This document shows positions 43,554 through 52,546 of a stretch of 64,000 bases of DNA, piece by piece. Source of the DNA: an uncultured Bacilli bacterium. Its GTDB lineage: Bacteria > Bacillota_I > Bacilli_A > RF39 > UBA660. The translations under genes and the position numbers were made by a program. Location of the stretch: assembly GCA_934168245.1 (NCBI GenBank), contig CAKPMY010000007.1, forward strand, positions 1-64,000, in the 5' to 3' direction. The notes under the pieces are model-generated. The model had not been told where the DNA came from and did not search any database. It was given only the letters and a program-made list of their open reading frames with translations. Each line of letters begins with the position of its first letter. The first letter of the stretch is position 1.

Positions 43554-43582
43554 ATTATAGCATATTTTGTTGGCCCTTTCAA
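43554..43582 (-). promoter_or_regulatory. Promoter of the lipoprotein-mtaB-recD2 operon
   Basis: Minus-strand -35 TTGAAA (43577-43582), 17-bp spacer ending TATGC, -10 TATAAT (43554-43559). Confidence 0.9.
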
Positions 43583-43635
43583 TGTCCTTCTATTAATATA
43601 ATACGAAATATTTTGAAGTTTTCCGAAGATTTTTG

Positions 43636-43666
43636 AAAAAAGAAATCAAAATATATGATTTCTTTT
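43636..43666 (-). terminator. Terminator of the glycan island
   Basis: A 10-bp stem AAAGAAATCA/TGATTTCTTT with a 7-nt loop and T run on the minus strand. Confidence 0.85.
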
Positions 43667-43733
43667 ATTATGCAGTTATTTGTTTATTTTTATGAAATAT
43701 AGATTTCACTTTGTCTGCAATATGAAATTTTGT

Positions 43734-45224
43734 TTATTCCCATGGCTGATTTAGTAATTCATTATATATATTGTAGTTGGTTAATGCTTCTTTATTTTTT
43801 TGTTCTAAGCTGCCACTTCTTGGTGGGTGATTAATGTGGTATACACAAGAAGATAGTACTGGTATTACATAACAGCCTTCCGACACCAACTTTGAGGAAA
43901 AATAGGCATCTTCCATTCCCCAACCTTTAAACTCTAGACTGAAAGGTATTGATGATTTTATTAAATTCTTGTTTAAAGTCATATTATGTCCTGTGACTAC
44001 AGTTGAAATATTGTATATTCCCATTTGAGAGCCAAATCCCAATTCCTTGAAATAGTCTGTATCATCCAGAATTGAAAGTTCTTCATTAATGTATGATTTA
44101 TCGCAGCCTATATGATAACTCTTTCCTTTTGTAATAACTCTGCTATCATCAAAGTCTGTACAAGTATTTGTGCCTTTTATTAAATTATTTGTCTTTAAAA
44201 TAGCAGAGTCTTTTTCAATATTTTTTCTCATACAAATGAATATTGCGTTAGGTATCAATTGCAGCCTGATACTCATGTCATAAATATAATTTTTACTTAA
44301 AATAATATCAGAGTCCATAAAAAGTATATGTTCATATTTAGAAATTGCATATCCCACGTTTCTAGCACTTGATAAACCTTGATTTTTTTCGAAGGAAATT
44401 ATTTGCAACTCAAAATCTAATTTTTCTCTTACTTTATTAATATCTTCTATAACATTATTTTGGGAACCGTCATCTATGACAATAACCTGAAGTTTTCTTT
44501 TCTCCTCTTTACTTAGATTCTGCCCTTGTATAGATAATAATGAATAACTCACATCTTGATTATATACTGGTATTATTATACTCATATTGGCTATTTTATA
44601 TTTCTTTTTACTTACCGACTTTGTAGATAGTAAATCATTAGCCGTTATATACTTGTAATAATATTCTAAATATGAATAGTTATTAGATATGTTAGAAATT
44701 CTCATTTTTAAAGAGGTACTTGCAGAACGAATATCTAAACCTGTTTTTACTCCATAATTTTTTATTTTGGCATTTAGATTACCAATTTCATCAAATATGT
44801 ATTCAGGTTTTGGGATTATATGAAACTTATGATCATTAATATTTGAATAATGAGTAAGTTCAAATTCACTTTCTAATTTCAAAAATAATTCTTCATTTTC
44901 TGTTGATATTATTGTTCCATGGTAGGTGTCAAACAATATAGAACAGTTTTTAAACTTTAATATTAATATATCGTTTATAAAATACTTTTGTTCGTTGTTT
45001 AAAACCTTGAAAAAATATTTTATGTTTTTGTTCTTTATGTAAATGGTTTTTAACCTATTGTTTTTTCTGTAACTAACTTTATTGTCTAAAATTTCCACTT
45101 GAAAGCTATCATCTTCAGCATATATATTTAATCTCCTGTGTATTTTAGGGAGAGACTCCTTCTCAATTAAATAGTTAATAATTTTTTTAGTTTTTACCTT
45201 ATTACTTAATATTAGATATTTCAT
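43734..45224 (-). CDS. Family 2 glycosyltransferase with extra N-terminal domain, 496 aa
   Basis: The GT-A catalytic part starts near 213 (MSIIIPVYNQDVSYSLLSIQ), with VIVIDDGSQ near 248-255, GLSSARNVGYAIS, and the metal-binding DSD at 304-306 (FMDSDIIL). The C-terminal segment KGWGMEDAYFSSKLV is the galactosyltransferase-type second half seen in chondroitin-polymerase-like enzymes. Residues 1-200 are a separate beta-rich domain; segments such as FQVEILDNKVSYRK and CSILFDTYHGTI vaguely recall CYTH-type folds, but I cannot confirm this. It is last of four genes in the glycan operon, 14 nt after the fusion gene. Cytoplasmic; donor and acceptor unknown. Confidence 0.85.
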   Translation of the reverse strand: MKYLILSNKVKTKKIINYLIEKESLPKIHRRLNIYAEDDSFQVEILDNKVSYRKNNRLKTIYIKNKNIKYFFKVLNNEQKYFINDILILKFKNCSILFDTYHGTIISTENEELFLKLESEFELTHYSNINDHKFHIIPKPEYIFDEIGNLNAKIKNYGVKTGLDIRSASTSLKMRISNISNNYSYLEYYYKYITANDLLSTKSVSKKKYKIANMSIIIPVYNQDVSYSLLSIQGQNLSKEEKRKLQVIVIDDGSQNNVIEDINKVREKLDFELQIISFEKNQGLSSARNVGYAISKYEHILFMDSDIILSKNYIYDMSIRLQLIPNAIFICMRKNIEKDSAILKTNNLIKGTNTCTDFDDSRVITKGKSYHIGCDKSYINEELSILDDTDYFKELGFGSQMGIYNISTVVTGHNMTLNKNLIKSSIPFSLEFKGWGMEDAYFSSKLVSEGCYVIPVLSSCVYHINHPPRSGSLEQKNKEALTNYNIYNELLNQPWE

Positions 45225-45238
45225 ATTTTTATCCTTTG

Positions 45239-46822
45239 CTAAAACTTAAAACTTATATTATCTATTGGAATCGAATACTTTTCATCATAAAACGAAAGTT
45301 TATTATCACTATTTTTAAATGTGTTGTTATAGACTTTATATTCACGAGAATTATTCCAATGTCTTCCGTCATTTGCAAATATTTCATACTTTTTGGCATC
45401 GTCTGGTAAAAATTTATAGTGTAATAAATAAGAACAAAATTTGGCCTTTTTATTTATATTCCATGGATAATAATAATGGTCATTTACAAAAGTTTCTTTA
45501 CCGCTATAGAAAATAAGTGGTATTTTTTGTAAACTTGGATTTATTCCAAAAATTCTAGCTCTTGGTCCTCCAAAAAAACGTTGTTTATATGGAACGTTGC
45601 TTGTCATTTTATAAGTTCCTTTATCAACATATTTAAAATCATCTATATTTCCCTCAAATATGTTTTTTGAAGAGTAGACATCAAGCATTAGACTTTTTAT
45701 AAATGGTGTTTTATTTGATTTTAAATATTCTTCAAGTGATATATTCTTGTAATTTTCATATATAAATAGTTCATCGGAATCTACAGTTAAGTAGTACTTT
45801 CCCGGACCATAGAACTCAAAAATTTGCTGTTTCCAGCCACACATTTTATAGCAATTATACTTATCTGAAATCTTCCAAAAGGAAATGTTTACTCTGTTCT
45901 CATATGTTTTTAAAATCGATGTGGAATTATCTGTTGAGTTATTATCAACTAAGACAAAGTTTTTTATTCCGATATTAATATAGTGGTTGAGCCATTTTTC
46001 TACAAAATTCGAAAAATCATTGTAAAAACAAACTAATATTATTTTTCCCGAAAAAGCAACGTTATTTATTTGAATAAGATTTTTGGTATTTAAACCATCG
46101 ATGAAATTTGAAAAATAATCATCGGAGTACTCTATATTATTGAATTCCTTCTTGAACATTTTTATTAACTTTTCTTTTAACACGTCACTTGCATCCAGTT
46201 TTTCGATTTCTTGGATTCTTTCTTTTTCTTTTTCATGCTTAATCTTGTTTAGCTTTTTTATGTGCTTAAAAAGAGGAGCAAAGTTAACATCAATGAATTC
46301 TTCAATCTTGCCAGTTTTTATATGCGGAGTCTTAATATTTAAAATCCTTTTCATGTAGGAAGTAATTGAACCGTGTGAAACTATCATTACTGTGTTATCT
46401 GCAAAATTATTTGTATAAATGTCGTTTAAAAATTCACACAATCTAAACTCTATATCAAACTTATTTTCTCCATATTCACCAAACCTAACAAAATAATCTC
46501 CAGCTATTTGTTTTATCCTTGTTTGATCTAATTCATCATTATTCTTTTTTCCTGAATATTTCCCATGATTTATTTCATGTAATCTTTTTTCAATAATAAC
46601 TTCTGTTTTTGGATACTTCTCATGAACATAATGTGCTGTCTGTACTGTTCTAGGAAATGGTGAAACGTATATTTTGGCAATTTCTTCTGGTAATGATTTT
46701 AGTGATTCCACTACGGTATTTATTCCTTTTTCTGTTAGAGTTGACCAATAAATTTCTCTATCTGAAATCAGTTCCTTTACATTGTCGGTTGCCTCTCCAT
46801 GTCTCATAAAAATTATATTCAT
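45239..46822 (-). CDS. Fusion: histidine phosphatase domain plus glycosyltransferase domain, 527 aa
   Basis: Residues 1-180 are a histidine phosphatase (phosphoglycerate-mutase-like): the phospho-His loop FMRHGEATDN (RHGE 7-10), SPFPRTVQTA, the acid in RLHEINHGKYSG (E83) and the second His in VSHGS (H150). A charged helical linker covers 180-240. Residues about 255-527 are a GT-A-like domain: LVCFYNDFSNFVEKWLNHYINIGIKNFVLVDNNSTDNS, then the metal motif TVDSDELF (348-352), as in Glyco_tranf_2_4/GT92-like proteins. The fusion suggests a phosphorylated glycan or sugar-phosphate step. The ATG overlaps the GT4 stop (ATGA). The fusion is in one uninterrupted frame, so it is not an assembly join of two frames. 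Confidence 0.88.
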   Translation of the reverse strand: MNIIFMRHGEATDNVKELISDREIYWSTLTEKGINTVVESLKSLPEEIAKIYVSPFPRTVQTAHYVHEKYPKTEVIIEKRLHEINHGKYSGKKNNDELDQTRIKQIAGDYFVRFGEYGENKFDIEFRLCEFLNDIYTNNFADNTVMIVSHGSITSYMKRILNIKTPHIKTGKIEEFIDVNFAPLFKHIKKLNKIKHEKEKERIQEIEKLDASDVLKEKLIKMFKKEFNNIEYSDDYFSNFIDGLNTKNLIQINNVAFSGKIILVCFYNDFSNFVEKWLNHYINIGIKNFVLVDNNSTDNSTSILKTYENRVNISFWKISDKYNCYKMCGWKQQIFEFYGPGKYYLTVDSDELFIYENYKNISLEEYLKSNKTPFIKSLMLDVYSSKNIFEGNIDDFKYVDKGTYKMTSNVPYKQRFFGGPRARIFGINPSLQKIPLIFYSGKETFVNDHYYYPWNINKKAKFCSYLLHYKFLPDDAKKYEIFANDGRHWNNSREYKVYNNTFKNSDNKLSFYDEKYSIPIDNISFKF

Positions 46823-47913
46823 TTTAATTCCTCCACAATCTCATTAACTTTATTCTTCCAATTATAATACTTAATAACATATTCTCTATTTTTTTGTGAA
46901 ATTTTGGTTCTATCACTTTCTATTGCCTTTTTTATACCTTCAACAATAGAATCAACATTTGACTCTACTACAAATCCCCTACCGTTATCTAATAATTCCC
47001 TGTTTATCTGAGTGTTAGTCGCTACTATTGTTAGACCACAACTCATTGCCTCTAAGATTGTTCCTTGTAGTCCTTCACCATAGCCTGATGGAGATATAAA
47101 TATATCTGCTTGTTGGTAGTAGTGTTCTGTATTTTGAACTCTTCCTGTAAATAAACATTTATTAGACATTGCTTCTAGTCGGTTTCTGTCGGGACCATCG
47201 CCTACGATTGTAAGTTTTATATTGTAGATATTTTGTAGTTTTTCATAGGCTTGTATTATTTTATCAATGTTTTTTCGCTCAATGAGACGTCCTACATATA
47301 AAAGATTTATTGTTTTTAATTTTGATTGTTTATTTTGTGGAGAAAATCTATTGCAATCAACACCAGTAGATATGACTTTAACTTTATTTTTACAATATTT
47401 TTTCCATGATTCTTTTACTTCTTCAGAAATAGCAATAACGTTATCATATGCTGCTAAAAAACTTCCTTGAAAGTCGTTTTGCTCTCTTGGAATTCCACAT
47501 AAATATAGTACATTTTTAGAAACATATTCTCTTGGTATGAATACAGCATCTAAATTATAATAAGAAAAAATGGTGTCATATTTTTCTTGGTGTTGAAAAA
47601 TATATTCATATAATTTCTGATTATAGTAAATGGATTCTATATTCCAACGACATCTGTCCTCACCGGGCTCTATTTCATATATGTAGTCAATTTTCTTATC
47701 TTGATTAATTTCTATGATGTGAATTTTATCAGAATACTTTTGACAAAACTTTTCAAATTGTGGAGAAGGCTTTAATTTTATACTTGATGGTAAAATCGTA
47801 AAAAAATAAATGTCATGACCTAAATTATATAAATTAATAGTGTGATCAAAAGAGATCATTTCAGCCCCACCAACAAAATAAGATGCTCTAGGTTGATTAA
47901 TTATTATTTTCAT
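46819..47913 (-). CDS. Family 4 glycosyltransferase (GT-B), 364 aa
   Basis: N-terminal Rossmann half starts NQPRASYFVGGAEMISFDHTINLYNLGHD; the C-terminal half has LLYVGRLIERKNIDKIIQAYEKL, IVGDGPDRNRLE and the E-x7-E donor motif EGLQGTILEAMSCG (E280/E288). This is the standard GT4 fold that transfers a sugar from a nucleotide donor with retention. No membrane helix. Its start lies inside the end of the phosphatase gene (17-nt overlap). Second gene of the island. Confidence 0.93.
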   Translation of the reverse strand: MKIIINQPRASYFVGGAEMISFDHTINLYNLGHDIYFFTILPSSIKLKPSPQFEKFCQKYSDKIHIIEINQDKKIDYIYEIEPGEDRCRWNIESIYYNQKLYEYIFQHQEKYDTIFSYYNLDAVFIPREYVSKNVLYLCGIPREQNDFQGSFLAAYDNVIAISEEVKESWKKYCKNKVKVISTGVDCNRFSPQNKQSKLKTINLLYVGRLIERKNIDKIIQAYEKLQNIYNIKLTIVGDGPDRNRLEAMSNKCLFTGRVQNTEHYYQQADIFISPSGYGEGLQGTILEAMSCGLTIVATNTQINRELLDNGRGFVVESNVDSIVEGIKKAIESDRTKISQKNREYVIKYYNWKNKVNEIVEELK

Positions 47914-48616
47914 AGTTTCTCCTTTGACTAATGTATTTTTTTGTTAAAACTTTGGCTTTTTCTAAGTCATCTATATGTAGTTGTTTGCTTTGACAATAAG
48001 GCATCCAAATGGTTTGGTACTTTTCTACATCGTCAAATGGTATATTGTTATTTATCATTTCAACTATTTTTTCTATTTCAAAAATTGCTCCTCGATGTGT
48101 TATGTTTATTGACTGTGCTGATTGTTCTAAATCTCCTATAATGTGTAACATTCCAGTGGCGATACGAGCTGACCATTGTGCATGATTTTCTCCAGGACTT
48201 AGAATTATTCCTCTATTTTTATTTTGACCAAAGCGATGTGTTAAGTCTCCTTGCATTCTACAACTTTCAAAATCATCCCAGCAACTTTGAAGGAAGTTGA
48301 CTCTTTCTTGATGTTCCATATTAGAAAAATCAAAAGTTCCTTGAAATAATTCTGTCAATCCAATATCCATAATGCACTCACTCGGAATGCTGTTTTTTAA
48401 AAGATATTCGGCTAATATTTCGGCCGTTTCTTGGCCTCTTTTTTTGGTTGAATGTCTTATTATTACCTTACCATCGCCAATTTGAGGTAAAATTTCTTTA
48501 CAAACATTTTTGGCGATTTCTATTCCTTTTAATGTAAGTCCAGTATCATTTTTACCATCAATATAACTATGGTCATCATAGCTGTGCCTAACGACCAAAA
48601 AACTATTTTTTTCCAT
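47897..48616 (-). CDS. Histidine phosphatase superfamily protein, 239 aa
   Basis: The phospho-His loop is FLVVRHSYDD (R10, H11), then GLTLKGIEIAKNV, RHSTKKRGQETAEIL, the acidic TELFQGTFD and NITHRGAIFE with the second His. The order matches the phosphoglycerate-mutase-like fold, but the RHG is RHS. The ATG at 48616 has AAAGGTGA upstream. First gene of the glycan island, so a phosphatase and a phosphatase-GT fusion share one operon. Substrate unknown; a sugar phosphate is plausible. Confidence 0.85.
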   Translation of the reverse strand: MEKNSFLVVRHSYDDHSYIDGKNDTGLTLKGIEIAKNVCKEILPQIGDGKVIIRHSTKKRGQETAEILAEYLLKNSIPSECIMDIGLTELFQGTFDFSNMEHQERVNFLQSCWDDFESCRMQGDLTHRFGQNKNRGIILSPGENHAQWSARIATGMLHIIGDLEQSAQSINITHRGAIFEIEKIVEMINNNIPFDDVEKYQTIWMPYCQSKQLHIDDLEKAKVLTKKYISQRRNYENNN

Positions 48617-48711
48617 TATTTCACCTTTAAAATACAATTATGTAAATTGTACTGTATTTCCTATCTTATATATTTATTGATTAAGTATATTATCGTTATA
48701 ATCTATTTATT

Positions 48712-48740
48712 ATGATAACAATTGTATTTTTAATTGTCAA
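48712..48740 (-). promoter_or_regulatory. Promoter of the glycan island
   Basis: Minus-strand -35 TTGACA (48735-48740), 17-bp spacer, -10 TATCAT (48712-48717). It implies an AT-rich leader of about 90 nt. Confidence 0.7.
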
Positions 48741-48763
48741 TTTTATAATTATCTCGTTTTAAA

Positions 48764-50950
48764 TTAATTAAGCTTTTTTAGTGTCTTTGGTGACTGTATC
48801 GCCTCTTTAAAAGGCTTAGTTATTTCCTTGTTATATAATACGAGTTGTTCATGTAGGGCTCTTGTTGAAGCTACGTATAACAAATGCATATCTACATCAT
48901 TATTGGCATCATATACGTTGTTCGAAGCATCATTAACAATTGCACAATCAAATTCTAATCCTTTAGATGAGGCTACTGATAAAACAAATACACCAGTTGT
49001 ATATTGTGTGTCTTTATTAGAAATGTACTTTGATTCTACCTGAGCATTTTTTAATTCTTCTTGTACACGTTGTGCCTCATTTTCATCTTTGCAAATAACG
49101 GCTATCGTCTGATATCCGACGTCAAGCCATTCATTGATTTTATCAACTTTTGCATTACTATTTTCAGAAACATCTTCATATCCAACCTCGGTTCCATGTC
49201 TTATAACTGGTTCTGCTTGATTAAGGCCTAAGGCAGTTAAAATATTGTTGGCTGTTTCAGTTATTTCCATAGTTGTACGATAGCTTTTACTTAGTTCTAA
49301 TATTTTACATTCACCATCAAATACAATTTCATTAAGTTCATTCCAAGATTTGATGCCTCTATACGAATAAATAGATTGAGCTAGGTCTCCATAAATATTA
49401 AATTTAGCTTGCTCAAAAATTTTCCTTAACACAAAGAAAGTGAATATACTATAATCTTGAGCCTCATCTATTACTATATTGCTATAAGGTAAACGTTTAT
49501 TTGCAAGTCTATAATTTAAGTACAATAGTGCCGGAATATCTTCAAAAAATATATGTTTCTTTTTTAAGGCTTTTAATGTATCTTTTTGTAATGTATTAAC
49601 TTCATCTGGAGTTAAATCTGTTTTGGACTCGGTCAAACCAGCAATGAATGATACATATAAAGATAAACAAGATTTATTAATGCCTTTAAAATATTTATCT
49701 AAAGACTTTTCACCTTGCTCTTTTATGAATTTTCTTAAGGTTTCACTCTTATCTATATATTCTTTTCTTTTTGGATCGCCTTTTGGCAATGACATATAAA
49801 CTTTTCTATATTCTTCATTAAGTGATTCATATATTTCCTCCTTTTTTTCACGGAATAGTGCCTTATAATATTTATATGTGGAATTAAAATCAAAATGTCT
49901 TCCTCCCTCGCCAAGTAATCTTTGCCTTATCATCTCTTTAGGAAAGACGACTTTACCATCTATTTTAAAATCATCTTCTACTAGGGCATTGCCTTCTAGA
50001 CATTTTAGTATAAATTCATCTAGCAAATTATGATATTTAAGGCTTCCTTTAAAGACACTTATATGTTTTTGCATTTCCTGCTTTGCACTATTTTGAGATA
50101 ATGGTTGGTTTTCTAATATTAAATCCGTACCAACATATTCATTCATTAATTCTATTAAAGTTTTTTGTTCTACTGGAGTTGTTTCAAGTTCGGGAAGCAC
50201 TGAGGAAACATAGTTTAAAAAATAGTCATTTGGACCTATAACTAAAAATTGATTTGGCCTAGTTTTTTCTCCCATTGTATATATCAAATATGCTATTCTA
50301 TGTAAAGCTACAGATGTCTTTCCACTACCGGCCACTCCTTGAACAATAACATCACTGTTTTCAGATCTAATAATGGCATTTTGTTCTTTTTGGATGGAAG
50401 CAATAATAGTCTTCATTCTACTATCAGCATTGATATTTAAATATGGTAGTAGTAATTCATCATTGGTTACTAAGTTTGTATCCACCGCATTTAACAACTT
50501 TGCATTTTTTATTAATATTTGTCTTTTTAAAAGTAAGTCGCCAGTTTTAGTACCAGTTGGTGACATGTATGAAACTGGGCCTACTTCACTATCATAATAC
50601 AATCCACAAATTGGACTTCTCCAATCATAAACAACTAAAGAGTTTTCATGTGGTATGGCAGTTCTTCCAATGTATATTGGGATGGTCTTCTGTGTATTAG
50701 TACCTTGATAATCTATTCTACCAAAATATGGGCTTTGTTTAGCTCTTTCTAATCTAACCACTCTTTCGCCAATGTTGGCTAATTGTGAGTTTAAATTAAG
50801 ATGTGTTCCTCTCAATCTGTCCTCAAATGATAGACTAGTGGCTTCCTTTTTTACAAAACTTTCGTTGGCTAAATTCTTTTTTATCTCTGCTTCAATAACT
50901 TCTTCTACATATTCCAATTGCTCTGTTTCAACTTTTAAAATTTCATTCAT
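48764..50950 (-). CDS. helD: HelD-like RNA polymerase-associated ATPase (UvrD-type), copy 1
   Basis: A superfamily 1 ATPase: Walker A VQGVAGSGKTSVALHR (205-212), VIDEAQDYSIF (Walker B), GDLAQSIYSYRGI, LSKSYRT, and a C-terminal SVASSKGLEFDCAIV and YVASTRA. The N-terminal coiled coil (about 1-70) followed by YDWRSPICGLYYD is the HelD signature; this arm enters the RNA polymerase channels and releases stalled polymerase from DNA. In other Gram-positives such proteins also affect rifampicin tolerance. 728 residues. It follows the transglutaminase-like gene by 52 nt. A second copy lies at 55128. Confidence 0.93.
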   Translation of the reverse strand: MNEILKVETEQLEYVEEVIEAEIKKNLANESFVKKEATSLSFEDRLRGTHLNLNSQLANIGERVVRLERAKQSPYFGRIDYQGTNTQKTIPIYIGRTAIPHENSLVVYDWRSPICGLYYDSEVGPVSYMSPTGTKTGDLLLKRQILIKNAKLLNAVDTNLVTNDELLLPYLNINADSRMKTIIASIQKEQNAIIRSENSDVIVQGVAGSGKTSVALHRIAYLIYTMGEKTRPNQFLVIGPNDYFLNYVSSVLPELETTPVEQKTLIELMNEYVGTDLILENQPLSQNSAKQEMQKHISVFKGSLKYHNLLDEFILKCLEGNALVEDDFKIDGKVVFPKEMIRQRLLGEGGRHFDFNSTYKYYKALFREKKEEIYESLNEEYRKVYMSLPKGDPKRKEYIDKSETLRKFIKEQGEKSLDKYFKGINKSCLSLYVSFIAGLTESKTDLTPDEVNTLQKDTLKALKKKHIFFEDIPALLYLNYRLANKRLPYSNIVIDEAQDYSIFTFFVLRKIFEQAKFNIYGDLAQSIYSYRGIKSWNELNEIVFDGECKILELSKSYRTTMEITETANNILTALGLNQAEPVIRHGTEVGYEDVSENSNAKVDKINEWLDVGYQTIAVICKDENEAQRVQEELKNAQVESKYISNKDTQYTTGVFVLSVASSKGLEFDCAIVNDASNNVYDANNDVDMHLLYVASTRALHEQLVLYNKEITKPFKEAIQSPKTLKKLN

Positions 50951-51002
50951 TATAATCTACCTTCCTTAATTTCTTTAATATAATTTTTCATGAATATGAT
51001 AA

Positions 51003-52262
51003 CTACTTTTTCATTTTTACTAATCTTGGATTTGGATACATAAATCTAGTCATTACTTGGTGTTCTGGATATCCAATTAATAATTTTATTGAATCATCAC
51101 TAAAGTTTTTTGTTTTAAAGGCATCAGGTAAAACTAATTTGTCCATCAGACCTTTTTTTACGAGTGAGACCTTAATATTTCTATAATTTATTTGTTCTTC
51201 ACTGGCTCGAAAAAACATTATTGTTTCTAATCCTAGTTGTTCGGTTGGTTGTTTCAGATCTAAATCATATTCAAAAAGAACAAAATCAGACTTTTCTAAC
51301 TGATGAAATAATTTTGATGTAACTAATGTTTCATATCCATTTTCCAAAAAGAACCTTGGATTGATACTGGATAGTCTAATTTTTTTTCCACCGATGTAAA
51401 TATATCTCTCATATGAATCATCTAACCATTTATTCTCATGAACAATTACTGAAGCTAACTCCTGTTGTCTTTTCAAGTCTCTATTATTCTGCTTTAAATC
51501 TCTTAACTCTTCCATCCATATTGCTGTTTGGGCTTGTAATTTGGTTCTTACTTCATTTATACATTGCTCATTCTCTCTATTGCAAGGTTTAATGGTGTTT
51601 ATTAAAATTTGTATCTTATCCTTGTCATATTTATTTTCTAAATATTTGTAAGCTATTTTTAAAACAAGGGCTGCATAACCTTTTAAAATAGGAATTTCAT
51701 GTACTACTTGGCATAATTCCAAAATTTCATCTATTTTGGCTAAACTCAATCTATTTACTGAGTCTTCATATATAATTTTTCTAAATTGGTATAAATATTG
51801 TTCAATATCATTGTCAATAACAACACAATCCTCATAAATTTTTTTTAATGTTATATTCTCAACACTTCCATATTTATATCCAACAAATGGGGTTGCATCT
51901 ACTTGGTAAGTTTCGCCGGTCGAAGAATCCACCAAAGCAACAACATGAATTGTAGTTATATTATCAGGATCAAATATGCGTTTTCTCACTAATGCACACC
52001 TTTGGTTTTGGCCTATGTTTAGGTGTTTAGCATACTCAACAAAACAATGAGCAGCAGTATAGCAATTACCATTCATTTTTAGTATATCAGTATCAGGATT
52101 GGGAAAACCATTTGGATATACACTTTGTCTTACAATATCACAAAGTACCTTTAGTTTCTTTTCGAATGAAAGATTATTAAAATTTATATCAAAATAACAT
52201 TCACCAAAAACATTGTCGTTGGTAATAGGTTTTAGTTCCTCTAGTTCTGGTAAAAAATCCAT
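51003..52262 (-). CDS. Transglutaminase-like protein with possible Cys-His-Asp triad, 419 aa
   Basis: Unnamed. The N-terminal half has MNGNCYTAAHCFVEYAKHL (C67), then TTIHVVALVDSSTGETYQVDATPF (H106, D122). Cys, His and Asp in this order and spacing match the transglutaminase/arylamine-acetyltransferase fold, so I propose a papain-like cysteine enzyme or a related non-catalytic fold. The C-terminal half has a helical middle (about 235-270) and a beta-rich end. No signal peptide. ATG at 52262 with GGGGGAG upstream. It is in one operon with HelD copy 1, which hints at RNA polymerase or stress biology; this link is inference. Confidence 0.75.
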   Translation of the reverse strand: MDFLPELEELKPITNDNVFGECYFDINFNNLSFEKKLKVLCDIVRQSVYPNGFPNPDTDILKMNGNCYTAAHCFVEYAKHLNIGQNQRCALVRKRIFDPDNITTIHVVALVDSSTGETYQVDATPFVGYKYGSVENITLKKIYEDCVVIDNDIEQYLYQFRKIIYEDSVNRLSLAKIDEILELCQVVHEIPILKGYAALVLKIAYKYLENKYDKDKIQILINTIKPCNRENEQCINEVRTKLQAQTAIWMEELRDLKQNNRDLKRQQELASVIVHENKWLDDSYERYIYIGGKKIRLSSINPRFFLENGYETLVTSKLFHQLEKSDFVLFEYDLDLKQPTEQLGLETIMFFRASEEQINYRNIKVSLVKKGLMDKLVLPDAFKTKNFSDDSIKLLIGYPEHQVMTRFMYPNPRLVKMKK

Positions 52263-52366
52263 TTGTTTCTCCCCCATTAATTTCTTTATTTTTAAGTTAA
52301 ATTCATATTTTTAGATTTATCAATTTTAATGATAATCTGGGCATTATCTCTGAAAAATTGTATTTT

Positions 52367-52394
52367 ATTATATCAATTTTTTATAATTAGTCAA
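52367..52394 (-). promoter_or_regulatory. Promoter of the transglutaminase-like/HelD operon
   Basis: Minus-strand -35 TTGACT (52389-52394), 16-bp spacer, -10 TATAAT (52367-52372). The leader of about 100 nt contains a hairpin GATAAT/ATTATC around 52331-52348. Confidence 0.7.
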
Positions 52395-52520
52395 GTTTTA
52401 ATAAATCAGCTTTAACAATATATGTTTATCTTATGATAGTGTCTTAAGTGTTATCTTGCGAAAATATCTCATTGTTATGTAATACTAAATATTTTTAAAG
52501 TTCTCAAAATTTTTTAAAAG

Positions 52521-52545
52521 AAAAAACTAGGAGTTTTCCTAGTTT
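52521..52545 (-). terminator. Terminator of the acidic membrane protein gene
   Basis: An 8-bp stem AACTAGGA/TCCTAGTT (52525-52532 with 52537-52544), four-base loop, and T run on the minus strand. Confidence 0.85.
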
Positions 52546-52546
52546 A

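Noticed and set aside
43734..48616. Recently acquired capsule locus flanked by mobile DNA
   Set aside because: No insertion sequence, integrase or direct repeats flank the operon, and base composition looks like the neighbours by eye. Transfer remains possible but unsupported.
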